A stretch of 64,000 nt of DNA from Andreprevotia lacus DSM 23236 (lineage in GTDB: Bacteria > Pseudomonadota > Gammaproteobacteria > Burkholderiales > Chitinibacteraceae): the NCBI RefSeq assembly GCF_900176275.1, contig NZ_FWXD01000002.1:44917-108916 (forward strand), in the 5' to 3' direction. Below the pieces are notes generated by a model. The model was not told where the DNA came from. It worked only from the letters and a program-made list of their open reading frames with translations, and did no database searches. Within the stretch, counting starts at the first letter, position 1. Each line of letters starts with the position of its first letter. The translations under genes and the position numbers were made by a program. This document shows positions 8,908 to 17,312 of the stretch, in pieces.

Positions 8908-9966
8908 ATGAAAAAGCTGTTGCTGGCCTTGTGTCTGGCTGCCGGTGCTGCACACGCAGAAGACGTGTTGCACGTATACAACTGGAACAACTACATTGCG
9001 CCGGAAACGGTCAAGCGCTTCGAGGCCGAGTGCAAGTGCAAGGTGGTGCAGGACTACTACGGCGCCATGGAAGAGATGCTGGCCAAGCTGACCGCCGGCG
9101 CCAAGGGTTATGACATCGTGGTGCCGACCGGTTTTGCCATTCCGCCGCTGGTGAAGCAGAACCTGGTGCAGCCGCTCGACAAATCCAAACTGCCCAACTT
9201 CAAGAACGTGAACGCGTCGTTCCAGAACCCGTGGTATGACCAGGGCAACAAGGTGTCGGTGCCTTATGCCTTCACCACCACGCTGGTTGGCTACAACGAC
9301 AAGAAGATCAAGGAACTGGGCATCGACCCGAGCGACTGGTCCATCATTTTCGATCCGAAGGTGCTGGAAAAGGTGAAGGGCAAGGTCACCGTGCTGGATG
9401 ACAGCCGCGAAGTGTTTGCCGCTGCGCTGATGTACAACGGCTACTCGGCCAATTCGACCAAGCGCGAAGAGTGGAAGAAAGCTGCCGACACCATCAAGAC
9501 CGCCAAAAAGTACTGGGCTGCCTTCAATGGCCAGAGCTATATCAAGGAGCTGACCCTGGGCAATATCTGGATCGCCCATGGTTATTCGAACGACATGTTC
9601 CAGGCCAATAGCGATGCGCACGCTGCCAAGCGCCCGTTCGGTATTGCCTTTGGCCTGCAGAAACAAGGCAACACCCTGTCGGTGGACAACATGATGGTGC
9701 TGAAGAACGCGCCGCGCCCGGACCTGGCACACAAGTTCATCAACTTCATGCTGGACGGCAAGAACTCGGCCGACCTGACCAACATGATCGGCTCGGGCAA
9801 CCCGAACGCAGCTGCGGCCAAGTTCGTGCAGCCGGATATCCAGAAGATCAGCGCCGTGTTCCCGGATGCGGCTGCAATGAAGGGTCTGCAACAGCTGAAC
9901 GCGCTGGAAGGCAAGGACCTGCGCGACCTGAACAAGCTGTGGACTGAAGTGAAAACAGCCAAGTAA
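8908..9966 (+). CDS. Periplasmic polyamine (putrescine/spermidine)-type ABC substrate-binding protein
   Basis: The start at 8908 begins a typical signal peptide (MKKLLLALCLAAGAAHA), giving 352 aa. The mature protein opens EDVLHVYNWNNYIAPETVKRF, the hallmark of the PotF/PotD family, and keeps the YGAMEEMLAKL, GYDIVVPTGF and WSIIFDP family segments. Role in the family: captures polyamines in the periplasm for an ABC importer. No permease or ATPase gene is adjacent, so it is either an orphan binding protein or works with a transporter encoded elsewhere. The ligand cannot be assigned from sequence. It has its own promoter and terminator, so it is a single-gene transcript. Confidence 0.9.
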   Translation: MKKLLLALCLAAGAAHAEDVLHVYNWNNYIAPETVKRFEAECKCKVVQDYYGAMEEMLAKLTAGAKGYDIVVPTGFAIPPLVKQNLVQPLDKSKLPNFKNVNASFQNPWYDQGNKVSVPYAFTTTLVGYNDKKIKELGIDPSDWSIIFDPKVLEKVKGKVTVLDDSREVFAAALMYNGYSANSTKREEWKKAADTIKTAKKYWAAFNGQSYIKELTLGNIWIAHGYSNDMFQANSDAHAAKRPFGIAFGLQKQGNTLSVDNMMVLKNAPRPDLAHKFINFMLDGKNSADLTNMIGSGNPNAAAAKFVQPDIQKISAVFPDAAAMKGLQQLNALEGKDLRDLNKLWTEVKTAK

Positions 9967-10003
9967 GTATGAGCTTACCCGGGCGCGCTCCGGGTTAGAA
10001 TGA

Positions 10004-10032
10004 GGGGCAGCTTGCGCTGCCCCTTTTTTTTT
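10004..10032 (+). terminator. Rho-independent terminator of the potF-like gene
   Basis: A 7-bp stem GGGGCAG / CTGCCCC with a 6-nt loop is followed by nine T. It ends 66 bp after the stop codon. Confidence 0.9.
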
Positions 10033-10073
10033 GCCGGATCGATTGCCCAACCGAAGAAGTGACCAGACCGACG

Positions 10074-11177
10074 ATGCGTGCCTTTCCTCCCATCGCCTAT
10101 CTTGCCCGTGACGTTGCCCCGTCGCGCGTGTCGCGCTTTTTCCTCGCCTGCTATCTGCTGCTGGTGCTGGTGGTCAGCTTTTATCCGTTTACCGGCTGGC
10201 GTTTCACTGGCGAGCCGGTGTTCGCCTTCTATACCTATCCGCTGCCGTATTACTTCACCCTGTTCGATAACCTGGTGAACGTGCTGGCCTATATCCCCAT
10301 CGGTACCGCGGTGGCGCTGAGCGTTTGGCCGCGCAGTCTGTCGTGGTTGCTGGGGGCGCTGGCCGGCACGGTGCTGTCGTGCGGGGTGGAGTTTGTGCAG
10401 CAGTTCATTCCCGGCCGCGTGGCGTCGAACATGGATATTCTCAGCAACGGCTTCGGCGCGCTGATTGGCGGCGTGCTGGCACTGCTGCTGTCCAGCCGGC
10501 GCTGGCAGCGGCGCTGGCAAATCCTGCGCTACAGCCATTTGCGCGAGGGTAGCGCGGTGGAATGGGGCGTTGTGTGGCTGGTGCTATGGTTCGTTACCCA
10601 GTTCGATCCAACCGTGCCCTTTCTGGGCGTGGTGGTAGAGGCACGCGGCCTGCCGCAGCCGTTTGATTCGCCGATTGCCAATGCCGAGCTGTTTCTGCGC
10701 CTGCTGGAAGGTGGCGGCATGATGCTGCAGATGATCGGTGTGGCGCTGTTTGTGGCGACGCTGATGCGGCATGCGCGCGAGATCCCGGCCGCCATTCGCA
10801 TCACCCTGCTGGTTGGCCTGCTGGTGAAGCTGGCGTTTGCCGGCATGTTGCTGCAGCCGGCGCAGTTTTTCAGCTGGATCAACCGCAACATCATCGTGGG
10901 CGGCGTCGCCGGCGCCTTGCTGTTGTGGGGGCTGTGGCGCTTGCAGTGGCGCTTGCGCGCATTTCTGGGTGTGCTGTCGCTGGCGGCCGCAGCCGCGGTG
11001 AGTTGGGCATGGCCGCTCACGCCGCAGATGTCGGCCACCTTGCCGTTGTTCCGCTGGCACTACGGCCACCTGATGCACTTTTCAGGCCTGGCTGCGGTGA
11101 TTGGTGATCTGTGGCCATACGGCGCCATCCTGATCCTGTTGCGCATGCTCTGGCCACGACAACAGGGCCAGTTGTAA
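10074..11177 (+). CDS. VanZ-like family integral membrane protein
   Basis: A roughly 367-aa hydrophobic protein with about eight predicted membrane segments. The N-terminal half is a VanZ-like domain: LVVSFYPFTGWRF after the first helix, DNLVNVLAYIPIG, and the conserved EFVQQFIPGRVASNMDILSN signature with its Glu-Gln-Gln and Asp-Asn residues. The C-terminal half adds further helices of no known domain. A GTG at 10059 is an alternative start, but the ATG at 10074 is preferred since a GAAGAAG box lies upstream of it. The cellular function of VanZ-like proteins outside teicoplanin resistance is not established. No operon partner. Confidence 0.8.
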   Translation: MRAFPPIAYLARDVAPSRVSRFFLACYLLLVLVVSFYPFTGWRFTGEPVFAFYTYPLPYYFTLFDNLVNVLAYIPIGTAVALSVWPRSLSWLLGALAGTVLSCGVEFVQQFIPGRVASNMDILSNGFGALIGGVLALLLSSRRWQRRWQILRYSHLREGSAVEWGVVWLVLWFVTQFDPTVPFLGVVVEARGLPQPFDSPIANAELFLRLLEGGGMMLQMIGVALFVATLMRHAREIPAAIRITLLVGLLVKLAFAGMLLQPAQFFSWINRNIIVGGVAGALLLWGLWRLQWRLRAFLGVLSLAAAAAVSWAWPLTPQMSATLPLFRWHYGHLMHFSGLAAVIGDLWPYGAILILLRMLWPRQQGQL

Positions 11178-11221
11178 TCCGCTGCAGGACGCGAGGGATT
11201 CTTGCCCCCGTGTGACAGCGG

Positions 11222-11818
11222 CTAAATCTTTACCTGCAGCGTGACGTCCGGGTTGACCAATGGCGTGCCGGACTGCAGTTTGTCATATAGCTGCGGGTCG
11301 CCCCATTCGGCACGCACCTGATCCGAGAACACGATATCCGCCAGTGCGATGCTGCCCATGCGCGGGTTGTATGCATCGTCGCGGAAGGCTTGCGCATAGC
11401 CGGTATCGGTCTCGTGCGCGATCACCGAGTGCAGCAGCACATCGGCCTCACCATTCTTCATCACGGTCTGCTTGAGAATGGCATCGATCAGCACGAAGAA
11501 CAGCCGGGCAAACTGCTCGGCCGATGGCGACACCGGCAGTGCGATCCAGCGAGCCGAAAATTCCTTGCACAGCCGGATGTACTCGGCGTCGTCTTTGTCC
11601 CAGAAACAGATCGCATGGTCGAACGCATCGATCACGTCCTTGATCGTGCCCTTCATCAGGCCGAAGTCATACACCATCTGGCCATGATCCAGCGCGTGCG
11701 CTTCCAGCAGTACCTCGACCTTGTAGCTGTGGCCGTGGATGGAGCGGCGGCAGCGGTCGCTGGAACAGTTGCGCACGATGTGCGCGTTTTCAAACTTGAA
11801 CAGTTTACGAATCAACAT
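11222..11818 (-). CDS. 6-pyruvoyl-tetrahydropterin synthase / QueD-family protein
   Basis: A 198-aa protein of the PTPS/QueD fold. It shows the zinc-binding histidines (FENAHIVRN, then HGHSYKV near residue 29), the preceding cysteine region CSSDRCRR, the FGLMKGTIKDVIDAFDHA helix and a His-Glu near HSVIAHETDTGYA. QueD makes 6-carboxy-tetrahydropterin in queuosine synthesis; PTPS members make other pterins. The protein is longer than canonical QueD (about 120 aa), with an insertion of some 50 residues after DHAICFWDKDD, so it may be a paralogue with another substrate. No other queuosine gene lies nearby. Confidence 0.75.
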   Translation of the reverse strand: MLIRKLFKFENAHIVRNCSSDRCRRSIHGHSYKVEVLLEAHALDHGQMVYDFGLMKGTIKDVIDAFDHAICFWDKDDAEYIRLCKEFSARWIALPVSPSAEQFARLFFVLIDAILKQTVMKNGEADVLLHSVIAHETDTGYAQAFRDDAYNPRMGSIALADIVFSDQVRAEWGDPQLYDKLQSGTPLVNPDVTLQVKI

Positions 11819-12312
11819 GGCGGCAATTTCCTGGATGAGAAGTTGTAACAGATGCCACTGCCGGCTTCAAGACGACTTCTGCCACTGTCGGCCAAGACCA
11901 GTCTCTGACAGCCAGTCCACGCGCGGCAAATGCGGCTTGCGCCAAGTTGGTGCCGAGGCTCGTGCACACATGGCTTAAAAAAACGGCTTGAAAATCGTAA
12001 ATCACATGAAAGAAATGGGTGGGTGGCTACAGTACCCTGGTGATTTTTACCGCACCAATCTGGAACTTTTTTGTTGTTTTCAACAATTTTTTTTGACGAA
12101 AAACTACAAGACATCAGGAGAACTACTTACATCAGGGGTGGCTAATGATGTGCTGCAAAGCAAACAAATGTGACTGCAGGTCGCATTTTTACTAAGGATG
12201 TCCTTTTGTAATGTTGCGTTGCAACAAGGGGACGCTTGGTAATTGTGTAGTCGAGTTTGTATGTAGTTGGTTACAGGGCCTACATCTCGCCCCGAGGTGT
12301 GGGGCAGTGCGC
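11819..12312. other. Intergenic DNA upstream of the chitinase
   Basis: About 490 bp between the divergent queD-like gene and the chitinase promoter. It is AT-richer than its surroundings, with several poly-T runs (for example 12086-12095). Small open frames here have no ribosome-binding site or recognisable product. I see no RNA gene. Confidence 0.4.
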
Positions 12313-12380
12313 TTGACAAGCTTTTGGCGGTATCTGCTAATCAGGTTGCCTGAACCGGTTTTTGTGAGTCCAAACCGGTT
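12313..12380 (+). promoter_or_regulatory. Chitinase promoter with two tandem AACCGGTT operators
   Basis: TTGACA (12313-12318) is followed after 17 bp by GCTAAT (12336-12341), a plausible sigma-70 promoter. Just downstream are two copies of the palindrome AACCGGTT (12353-12360 and 12373-12380) whose centres are 20 bp apart, about two helical turns. Palindromes with a central CG are typical of LacI/GalR-family operators, so repression by a sugar-responsive regulator is inferred. The predicted transcript leader is about 145 nt. Confidence 0.55.
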
Positions 12381-12494
12381 TGTGTGCCACCGAAAACAAT
12401 TTCCTTTCCGGAATATTGCAAGGTGGCCATGCGCACCAAGACCACTTACGGTGCACAAACAATGCCAATTCCAAGGTTGGAGGAGACTAATACC

Positions 12495-15275
12495 ATGATG
12501 CAACGCTTCGCCCTCGCGGTGATCCCGGCTGCGCTGGTTGCTGTTCACGCTTATGCCGCTTATCCGGCATGGCAGGAAGGCAACACTTATACCGCCGGCA
12601 CCTACGTGAGCTACAACGGCCACGACTACCAAGCCCTCGTTACCCACACCGCTTATGTTGGCGCTGGCTGGACGCCGTCCTCCACCCCGACACTGTGGAA
12701 AGATCTGGGCGTGAGCACCGGTACGACACCGACTGCTACCCCGGCCCCGACCGCTACGCCGGTTCCGGTTACCAGCGCGCCGACCGCTACCCCGAAGCCG
12801 ACGGCTACTCCGGCCCCGACAGCGACCCCGGTTCCGAACACCGGCTGCTATCAGGCATGGAACAGCGGCACCGCCTATAACGGCGGCGCACAAGTGACCT
12901 ACAACGGTCGCAACTACACCGCCAAGTGGTGGACACAGAACAACATCCCGTCGTCGAGCAATGGTGACGGCCAGCCGTGGACCGACAACGGCCCCTGCGG
13001 CGGCGTGACGACCGCTCCGACAGCTACGCCGGTGCCGACAGCAACCCCGGCCCCGACAGCCACACCGAAGCCGACAGCGACTCCGGTTCCGGTTACCGGC
13101 ACCCCGGTTCCGACTTCGACACCGGTTCCGACCGCAACACCGAAGCCGACCGCTACTCCGGTCCCGGTTACCGGCACTCCGGTTCCTACTTCGACTCCGG
13201 TTCCGACTGCTACACCGGCACCGACCGCTACTCCGAAGCCGACAGCTACCCCGGTTCCGACCACCGTACCGGGCGCAGACTGCCAGCCTGACGGCCTGAT
13301 CAGCAGTGTTAGCCAAGGCTTCAAGGTTCCGTACTGCCAGGTTTACGATGCGAATGGCCGTGAAGTGCTGCCGAATGGCCTGAAACGCCGTATCGTGGGT
13401 TACTTCGCCACCTGGCGTACCGGCAAGGATGGTTCGCCGGCTTACCTGGTGAACAACCTGCCGTGGGACAAGGTTTCGCACATCAACTACGCCTTCGCTG
13501 CCGTTGACAAGAACACCTACAAGATCTCCATTGGTTCGGGCGCCGGCAATCCGGATACCGATATGGTGTGGGACGGTTCCGATGGCAAGCCGGCGATTGC
13601 TGGCGTGACCATGGACGGCAGCCTGCCGTACAAGGGCCACTTCAACCTGTTCGCGCAACAGAAAAAGCTGCACCCGGGCGTGAAGCTGATGATGTCGATC
13701 GGCGGCTGGGCTGGCGGTACCGGTTTCTATACCGCGACCACTAATGCGGACGGTTCGGTTAATGTTAACGGCATCAACACGCTGGCTGATTCGGTGGTGG
13801 CCTTCCTGCGTCAGTATCCGTTCTTCGACGGCGTGGATATCGACTACGAACATCCGACCACCAACAACGAAGCCGGCAACCCGCTGGACTTCCAGTACTC
13901 CAAGCCGCGTCTGGCCGGCCTGATGAAGAGCTACAACGTGCTGATGCAAACACTTCGTCAGAAGCTGGACTTTGCGTCGGTGCAGGACAACAAGTACTAC
14001 ATGCTCACCATCGCTGGTTCGGCTTCGGGCTGGATCCTGCGTGGCGAAGAAAACCTGTCCATCCTGCAATACCTGGACTACGCCAGCCTGATGTCGTATG
14101 ACCTGCACGGCGGCTGGAACCAGTATGTTGGCCCGAACGCTGCGCTGTTCGACGATGGCAACGACGCAGAACTGAAGGCCGGCAACGCCTACCAGTTCCA
14201 GGGTATCGGCTATCTGAATACCGACTGGGCTTATCGCTACTACCGCGGTGCAATGCAAGCCGGCCGTATCAACATCGGCCTGCCGTACTACACCCGCGGC
14301 TGGCAGAACGTGACCGGCGGCACCAACGGCCTGTGGGGCACCACCGGTACTGTCAGCTCGACCACCACTTGCGCCGGCGTAGCAACTTGCGGCCAGGGTG
14401 CGGTTGGCATCGACAACATCTGGTACGACCTCGACGCTAACGGCAACCCGGTGCCGGGCGGCGGTAACCCGCTGTGGCACGCGCTGAACCTGCAGAACGG
14501 CATCGTCCCGAGCTATCTGGACGCCTACAAGGTGACCGACAAGACCATCGTCGGCACCTACGCGCCGAACTACAGCAGCACCCTGGTTGCTCCGTGGCTG
14601 TGGAACGCCACCAAGAAGGTGTTCATCTCGACCGAAACCGAGCAATCGATCAATGCCAAGGCCGACTACATCGTCAGCAACGGTATTGGCGGCGCGATGA
14701 TCTGGGAAATGGCCGGTGACTACGCTTGGGATGCTACCCGCAATGGTGGCAAGGGCGAGTACTTTATGGGCACAACGCTGACGACTGACTTGTACAACAA
14801 GTTCACCGCAGCCAGCGCCTATGGCAACAAGCGCGCCGAGACCGCCATGCCGGCAACAACCGCTGACGTACGAGTTACTCTGGGTGGCTGGAAGCTGGGT
14901 GACCAGAACTATCCGATCAATCCGGTAATGACCGTAACCAATGCAACTGGGGCTACTTTGCCCGGCGGCACCGTGATCGAGTTTGACTATCCGGTTTCGG
15001 CTCCGTCCAACATGAGCGACCAATCGGGCTACGGCTTGAAGGTGACCAATGCTGGCTACAGCGGTCCGAACAACGTCGGTGGTTTCAAGGCCAACTTCAA
15101 CCACGTGCAGTTTGCGATCCCGTCGTGGCAATCGCTGGCTCCGTGGGCATCGGTTGACCTGACCCTGAACTACCAACTGCCGATCTCGGGTCCGTCGAAC
15201 TACACAGTCACCATTGGCGGTGTAAAGTACTCGCTGAAGCAGGAATATCCGAACCTGCCGGCCGGCGTGCAGTAA
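12495..15275 (+). CDS. Secreted modular GH18 chitinase with two chitin-binding modules
   Basis: A 926-aa protein. The start at 12495 has GGAGGAG 9 nt upstream and opens a signal peptide ending AYA-A near residue 22. Domains: a CBM5/12-like module (about 23-73, YPAWQEGNTYTAGTYVSYNG), a Thr/Pro linker, a second aromatic-rich chitin-binding module (about 117-170, CYQAWNSGTAYNGG), a long Thr/Pro linker (about 171-260), a GH18 catalytic domain (about 290-770) and a C-terminal beta-sandwich-like domain (about 790-926). The catalytic DxxDxDxE motif is intact, with Asp445, Asp448, Asp450 and Glu452. Family role: hydrolysis of chitin outside the cell. It is monocistronic with a probable repressor-controlled promoter and a strong terminator. 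Confidence 0.95.
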   Translation: MMQRFALAVIPAALVAVHAYAAYPAWQEGNTYTAGTYVSYNGHDYQALVTHTAYVGAGWTPSSTPTLWKDLGVSTGTTPTATPAPTATPVPVTSAPTATPKPTATPAPTATPVPNTGCYQAWNSGTAYNGGAQVTYNGRNYTAKWWTQNNIPSSSNGDGQPWTDNGPCGGVTTAPTATPVPTATPAPTATPKPTATPVPVTGTPVPTSTPVPTATPKPTATPVPVTGTPVPTSTPVPTATPAPTATPKPTATPVPTTVPGADCQPDGLISSVSQGFKVPYCQVYDANGREVLPNGLKRRIVGYFATWRTGKDGSPAYLVNNLPWDKVSHINYAFAAVDKNTYKISIGSGAGNPDTDMVWDGSDGKPAIAGVTMDGSLPYKGHFNLFAQQKKLHPGVKLMMSIGGWAGGTGFYTATTNADGSVNVNGINTLADSVVAFLRQYPFFDGVDIDYEHPTTNNEAGNPLDFQYSKPRLAGLMKSYNVLMQTLRQKLDFASVQDNKYYMLTIAGSASGWILRGEENLSILQYLDYASLMSYDLHGGWNQYVGPNAALFDDGNDAELKAGNAYQFQGIGYLNTDWAYRYYRGAMQAGRINIGLPYYTRGWQNVTGGTNGLWGTTGTVSSTTTCAGVATCGQGAVGIDNIWYDLDANGNPVPGGGNPLWHALNLQNGIVPSYLDAYKVTDKTIVGTYAPNYSSTLVAPWLWNATKKVFISTETEQSINAKADYIVSNGIGGAMIWEMAGDYAWDATRNGGKGEYFMGTTLTTDLYNKFTAASAYGNKRAETAMPATTADVRVTLGGWKLGDQNYPINPVMTVTNATGATLPGGTVIEFDYPVSAPSNMSDQSGYGLKVTNAGYSGPNNVGGFKANFNHVQFAIPSWQSLAPWASVDLTLNYQLPISGPSNYTVTIGGVKYSLKQEYPNLPAGVQ
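13009..13272 (+). repeat. Thr/Pro linker repeats within the chitinase gene
   Basis: The DNA repeats short units encoding TPVPTATP, TPKPTATP and TPVPVTG about a dozen times. A shorter stretch of the same kind lies at 12718-12840. They form two flexible linkers between the binding and catalytic modules and could expand or contract by slippage. Confidence 0.85.
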
Positions 15276-15308
15276 TACAGCAATAACACCGGTTACAACC
15301 GGTTTGAA

Positions 15309-15336
15309 GGGCAGGCCTCGGGCCTGCCCTTTTTTA
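15309..15336 (+). terminator. Chitinase terminator
   Basis: A perfect 9-bp stem GGGCAGGCC / GGCCTGCCC with a 3-nt loop is followed by six T. Two further CCGGTT motifs (15289-15294 and 15299-15304) sit between the stop codon and this hairpin. Confidence 0.92.
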
Positions 15337-15439
15337 TTGGGTCTTGCTCGTACGCGGCATGCAATAGCGAGGGCTGGCGTGGTGCCGACAAGGCTGCACG
15401 CTGTTATCGTGGTGACTGGGCCTCAGGGAGTCAGGCAAC

Positions 15440-16015
15440 ATGCAGGTGCAAAAACGGCCGCTTCATTTCAAGCAAGGGCTGACCTACCGTTTTCCCAAGC
15501 ACATGTGCTGCAATTGCGGGTGCGCGCAGGGGCTGCTGATGCTGGATCAAGATACGCGGCGTACTACTTATTTGTTTGGCGGTGGCAGCGAGCTGACTTT
15601 CCAGTTGCGGCTGCCGTTTTGTGATGCTTGTGCACCTTCGGCAAGGCGACGCCCCAGAAGTGCCGTGCATTGGATGCTGGTATTTCTGCTGGCCTTTGCC
15701 ATGTCGGCGGCGTCACTGATCGTGCTGGGTGATCAGGTACTGGAGAACCCTTTGCTGCTCAAGTACGGGCTGCTGCCTTTGTCGCTGTTGATGACTGCCG
15801 GCGTGACGGCCTTCGTGCATTGGCGTGCCAGACCGCGCACAGGGCAGGCGAGCTACTATCAGCCGGTGCGCGTCGTCGAGGTCAGACGCGAGTTTTTCTC
15901 GGGCATGGTGACGTCGATCAGATTCTCTTTTGCCAATCGCGACTATCAGGCCGCATTCGAGGCAGCCAATCAGCGTGAAATAGCCAGCTTGCTGCTCACG
16001 GTCAAATCGAGATGA
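15440..16015 (+). CDS. Hypothetical membrane protein with N-terminal cysteine pairs
   Basis: A 191-aa protein of unknown function. The N-terminal 60 residues contain a CCNCGC cluster and a later CDAC pair, which could bind a metal. Two membrane helices follow at roughly residues 77-98 and 105-125 (MLVFLLAFAMSAASLIVLG and LLPLSLLMTAGVTAFV), then a soluble C-terminal tail of about 60 residues. No partner gene is linked, and it ends at a bidirectional terminator shared with transaldolase. I do not recognise the family. Confidence 0.65.
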   Translation: MQVQKRPLHFKQGLTYRFPKHMCCNCGCAQGLLMLDQDTRRTTYLFGGGSELTFQLRLPFCDACAPSARRRPRSAVHWMLVFLLAFAMSAASLIVLGDQVLENPLLLKYGLLPLSLLMTAGVTAFVHWRARPRTGQASYYQPVRVVEVRREFFSGMVTSIRFSFANRDYQAAFEAANQREIASLLLTVKSR

Positions 16016-16042
16016 CGGGCAACGCAGCGGCTTAGGGCAAAT

Positions 16043-16072
16043 AAAAAGGCCAATCCGCAGATTGGCCTTTTT
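16043..16072. terminator. Bidirectional terminator
   Basis: An 8-bp stem AGGCCAAT / ATTGGCCT with a 6-nt loop is flanked by A5 on the left and T5 on the right. It can terminate both the rightward hypothetical gene and the leftward transaldolase. Confidence 0.88.
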
Positions 16073-16089
16073 GCTGTCCTGGCGACCGG

Positions 16090-17169
16090 TTACTTGGTCA
16101 GTTCCAGCAGCTTGTCGAACGCTTCGTCGAACAGCTTGAGGCCATCGACTTGCAGTTGTTCGCCAACGCTGTTGAAGTCGATACCCAGCTTGCGCAGGGC
16201 AGCCAGTGTCTGGATGGCTTCGGCGGTGCCGGTTTCCAGCTTGTTGGCCGCTTCGCCATGGTCGCGGAAGGCGTTCAGGGTGGCATCCGGTACGGTGTTG
16301 ACGGTTTCCGGGCCGATCAGTTCTTCCACATACAGCACGTCACGGTAGGCCGGGTTCTTGGTGCCGGTCGACGCCCACAGCAGGCGCTGCGGATGCGCAC
16401 CTGCGGCTTGCAGCTTGGCAAAGCGGGTGCCGTGGAACAGTTGCTTGTAGTGCTCGTACGCCACCTTGACGAAGGCGATCGCGCTCTTGCCGCGCAGTGC
16501 CAGTGCTTCCGGGCTGCCGATGGTTTCCAGTTGCTTGTCCAGCAGTACGTCAACGCGCGACAGGAACACCGATGCAACCGCACGCACGTGGCCGATCGGC
16601 TCGCCGGCGGCCTGACGGGCTTCCAGACCGCGGATGTAGGCGGTCAGCACGTCGTCGGTCTGCTTCAGGCTGAACATCAGCGTGATGTTGACGTTGATGC
16701 CGGCGGCAATCAGCTGCTCGAAGGCCAGGATGCCGGCATGGGTGGCCGGGACCTTGATCATGGCGTTCGGGCGGTTCACCGCGGCCCACAGGCGCTTGGC
16801 GTTGTCGACGGTGCCTTGTGCGTCGTTGGCGAGGTAAGGCGATACTTCCAGGCTCACGTAGCCGTCCAGGCCTTCGCTGGACTTGTATTGCGGCAGGTTC
16901 AGGTCGCAGGTGGCCTGGATGTCCGGGATCACCAGTGCTTCGTAGCGCTGTTCAGCGCTCAGGTTTTGCGCCTTGAGGGCGGCCAGGTCGGCGGCGTAGA
17001 GCGGGTCGCTCGAGATCGACTTGTAGAAGATCGCCGGGTTGGACGTCACGCCGGCAATCGCATCCTCGTCGAGCAGCTTTTGCAGCTCGCCCGATTGCAG
17101 CAGGCCACGAGACAGGTTGTCCAGCCAGATGCGTTGTCCTAAGGGTTTGATGGCGGCGATTCTACTCAT
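16090..17169 (-). CDS. tal: Transaldolase
   Basis: A 359-aa transaldolase of the long bacterial type. It transfers a three-carbon unit between sedoheptulose-7-phosphate and glyceraldehyde-3-phosphate in the pentose phosphate pathway. Seen in sequence: the GQRIWLDNLSRGLL start, the GVTSNPAIF motif, NAMIKVPATHAG with the Schiff-base lysine region, NVNITLMFS, and LLWASTGTKNPAYRD near the C-terminus. The start at 17169 (MSRIAAIKPLG) is favoured because GAGG lies 8-9 nt upstream; an ATG 9 nt earlier is possible. It is a single-gene unit. Confidence 0.95.
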   Translation of the reverse strand: MSRIAAIKPLGQRIWLDNLSRGLLQSGELQKLLDEDAIAGVTSNPAIFYKSISSDPLYAADLAALKAQNLSAEQRYEALVIPDIQATCDLNLPQYKSSEGLDGYVSLEVSPYLANDAQGTVDNAKRLWAAVNRPNAMIKVPATHAGILAFEQLIAAGINVNITLMFSLKQTDDVLTAYIRGLEARQAAGEPIGHVRAVASVFLSRVDVLLDKQLETIGSPEALALRGKSAIAFVKVAYEHYKQLFHGTRFAKLQAAGAHPQRLLWASTGTKNPAYRDVLYVEELIGPETVNTVPDATLNAFRDHGEAANKLETGTAEAIQTLAALRKLGIDFNSVGEQLQVDGLKLFDEAFDKLLELTK

Positions 17170-17280
17170 TGCATGCACCTCGTATGTGGGACGTCAAAGC
17201 CCGGAAATCGGGAAGATGTGAGAGTTTGACATCCTGCACGCGCAAAGTGCAATGAATGCCGGTATTTACTGCGCCAAGTC

Positions 17281-17307
17281 AAAAAAAGGCCACCGCATGG
17301 GTGGCCT
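17281..17307 (-). terminator. Terminator of phoB-phoR
   Basis: On the minus strand an 8-bp stem AGGCCACC / GGTGGCCT is followed by seven T. It begins 6 bp after the phoR stop. Confidence 0.88.
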
Positions 17308-17312
17308 TGTCT

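Noticed and set aside
12192..15176. A 994-codon open frame antisense to the chitinase gene
   Set aside because: It is the complement of a GC-biased coding sequence with Thr/Pro repeats; its low-complexity Arg/Ser/Gly product has no ribosome-binding site or domain, while the sense strand has a full GH18 enzyme.
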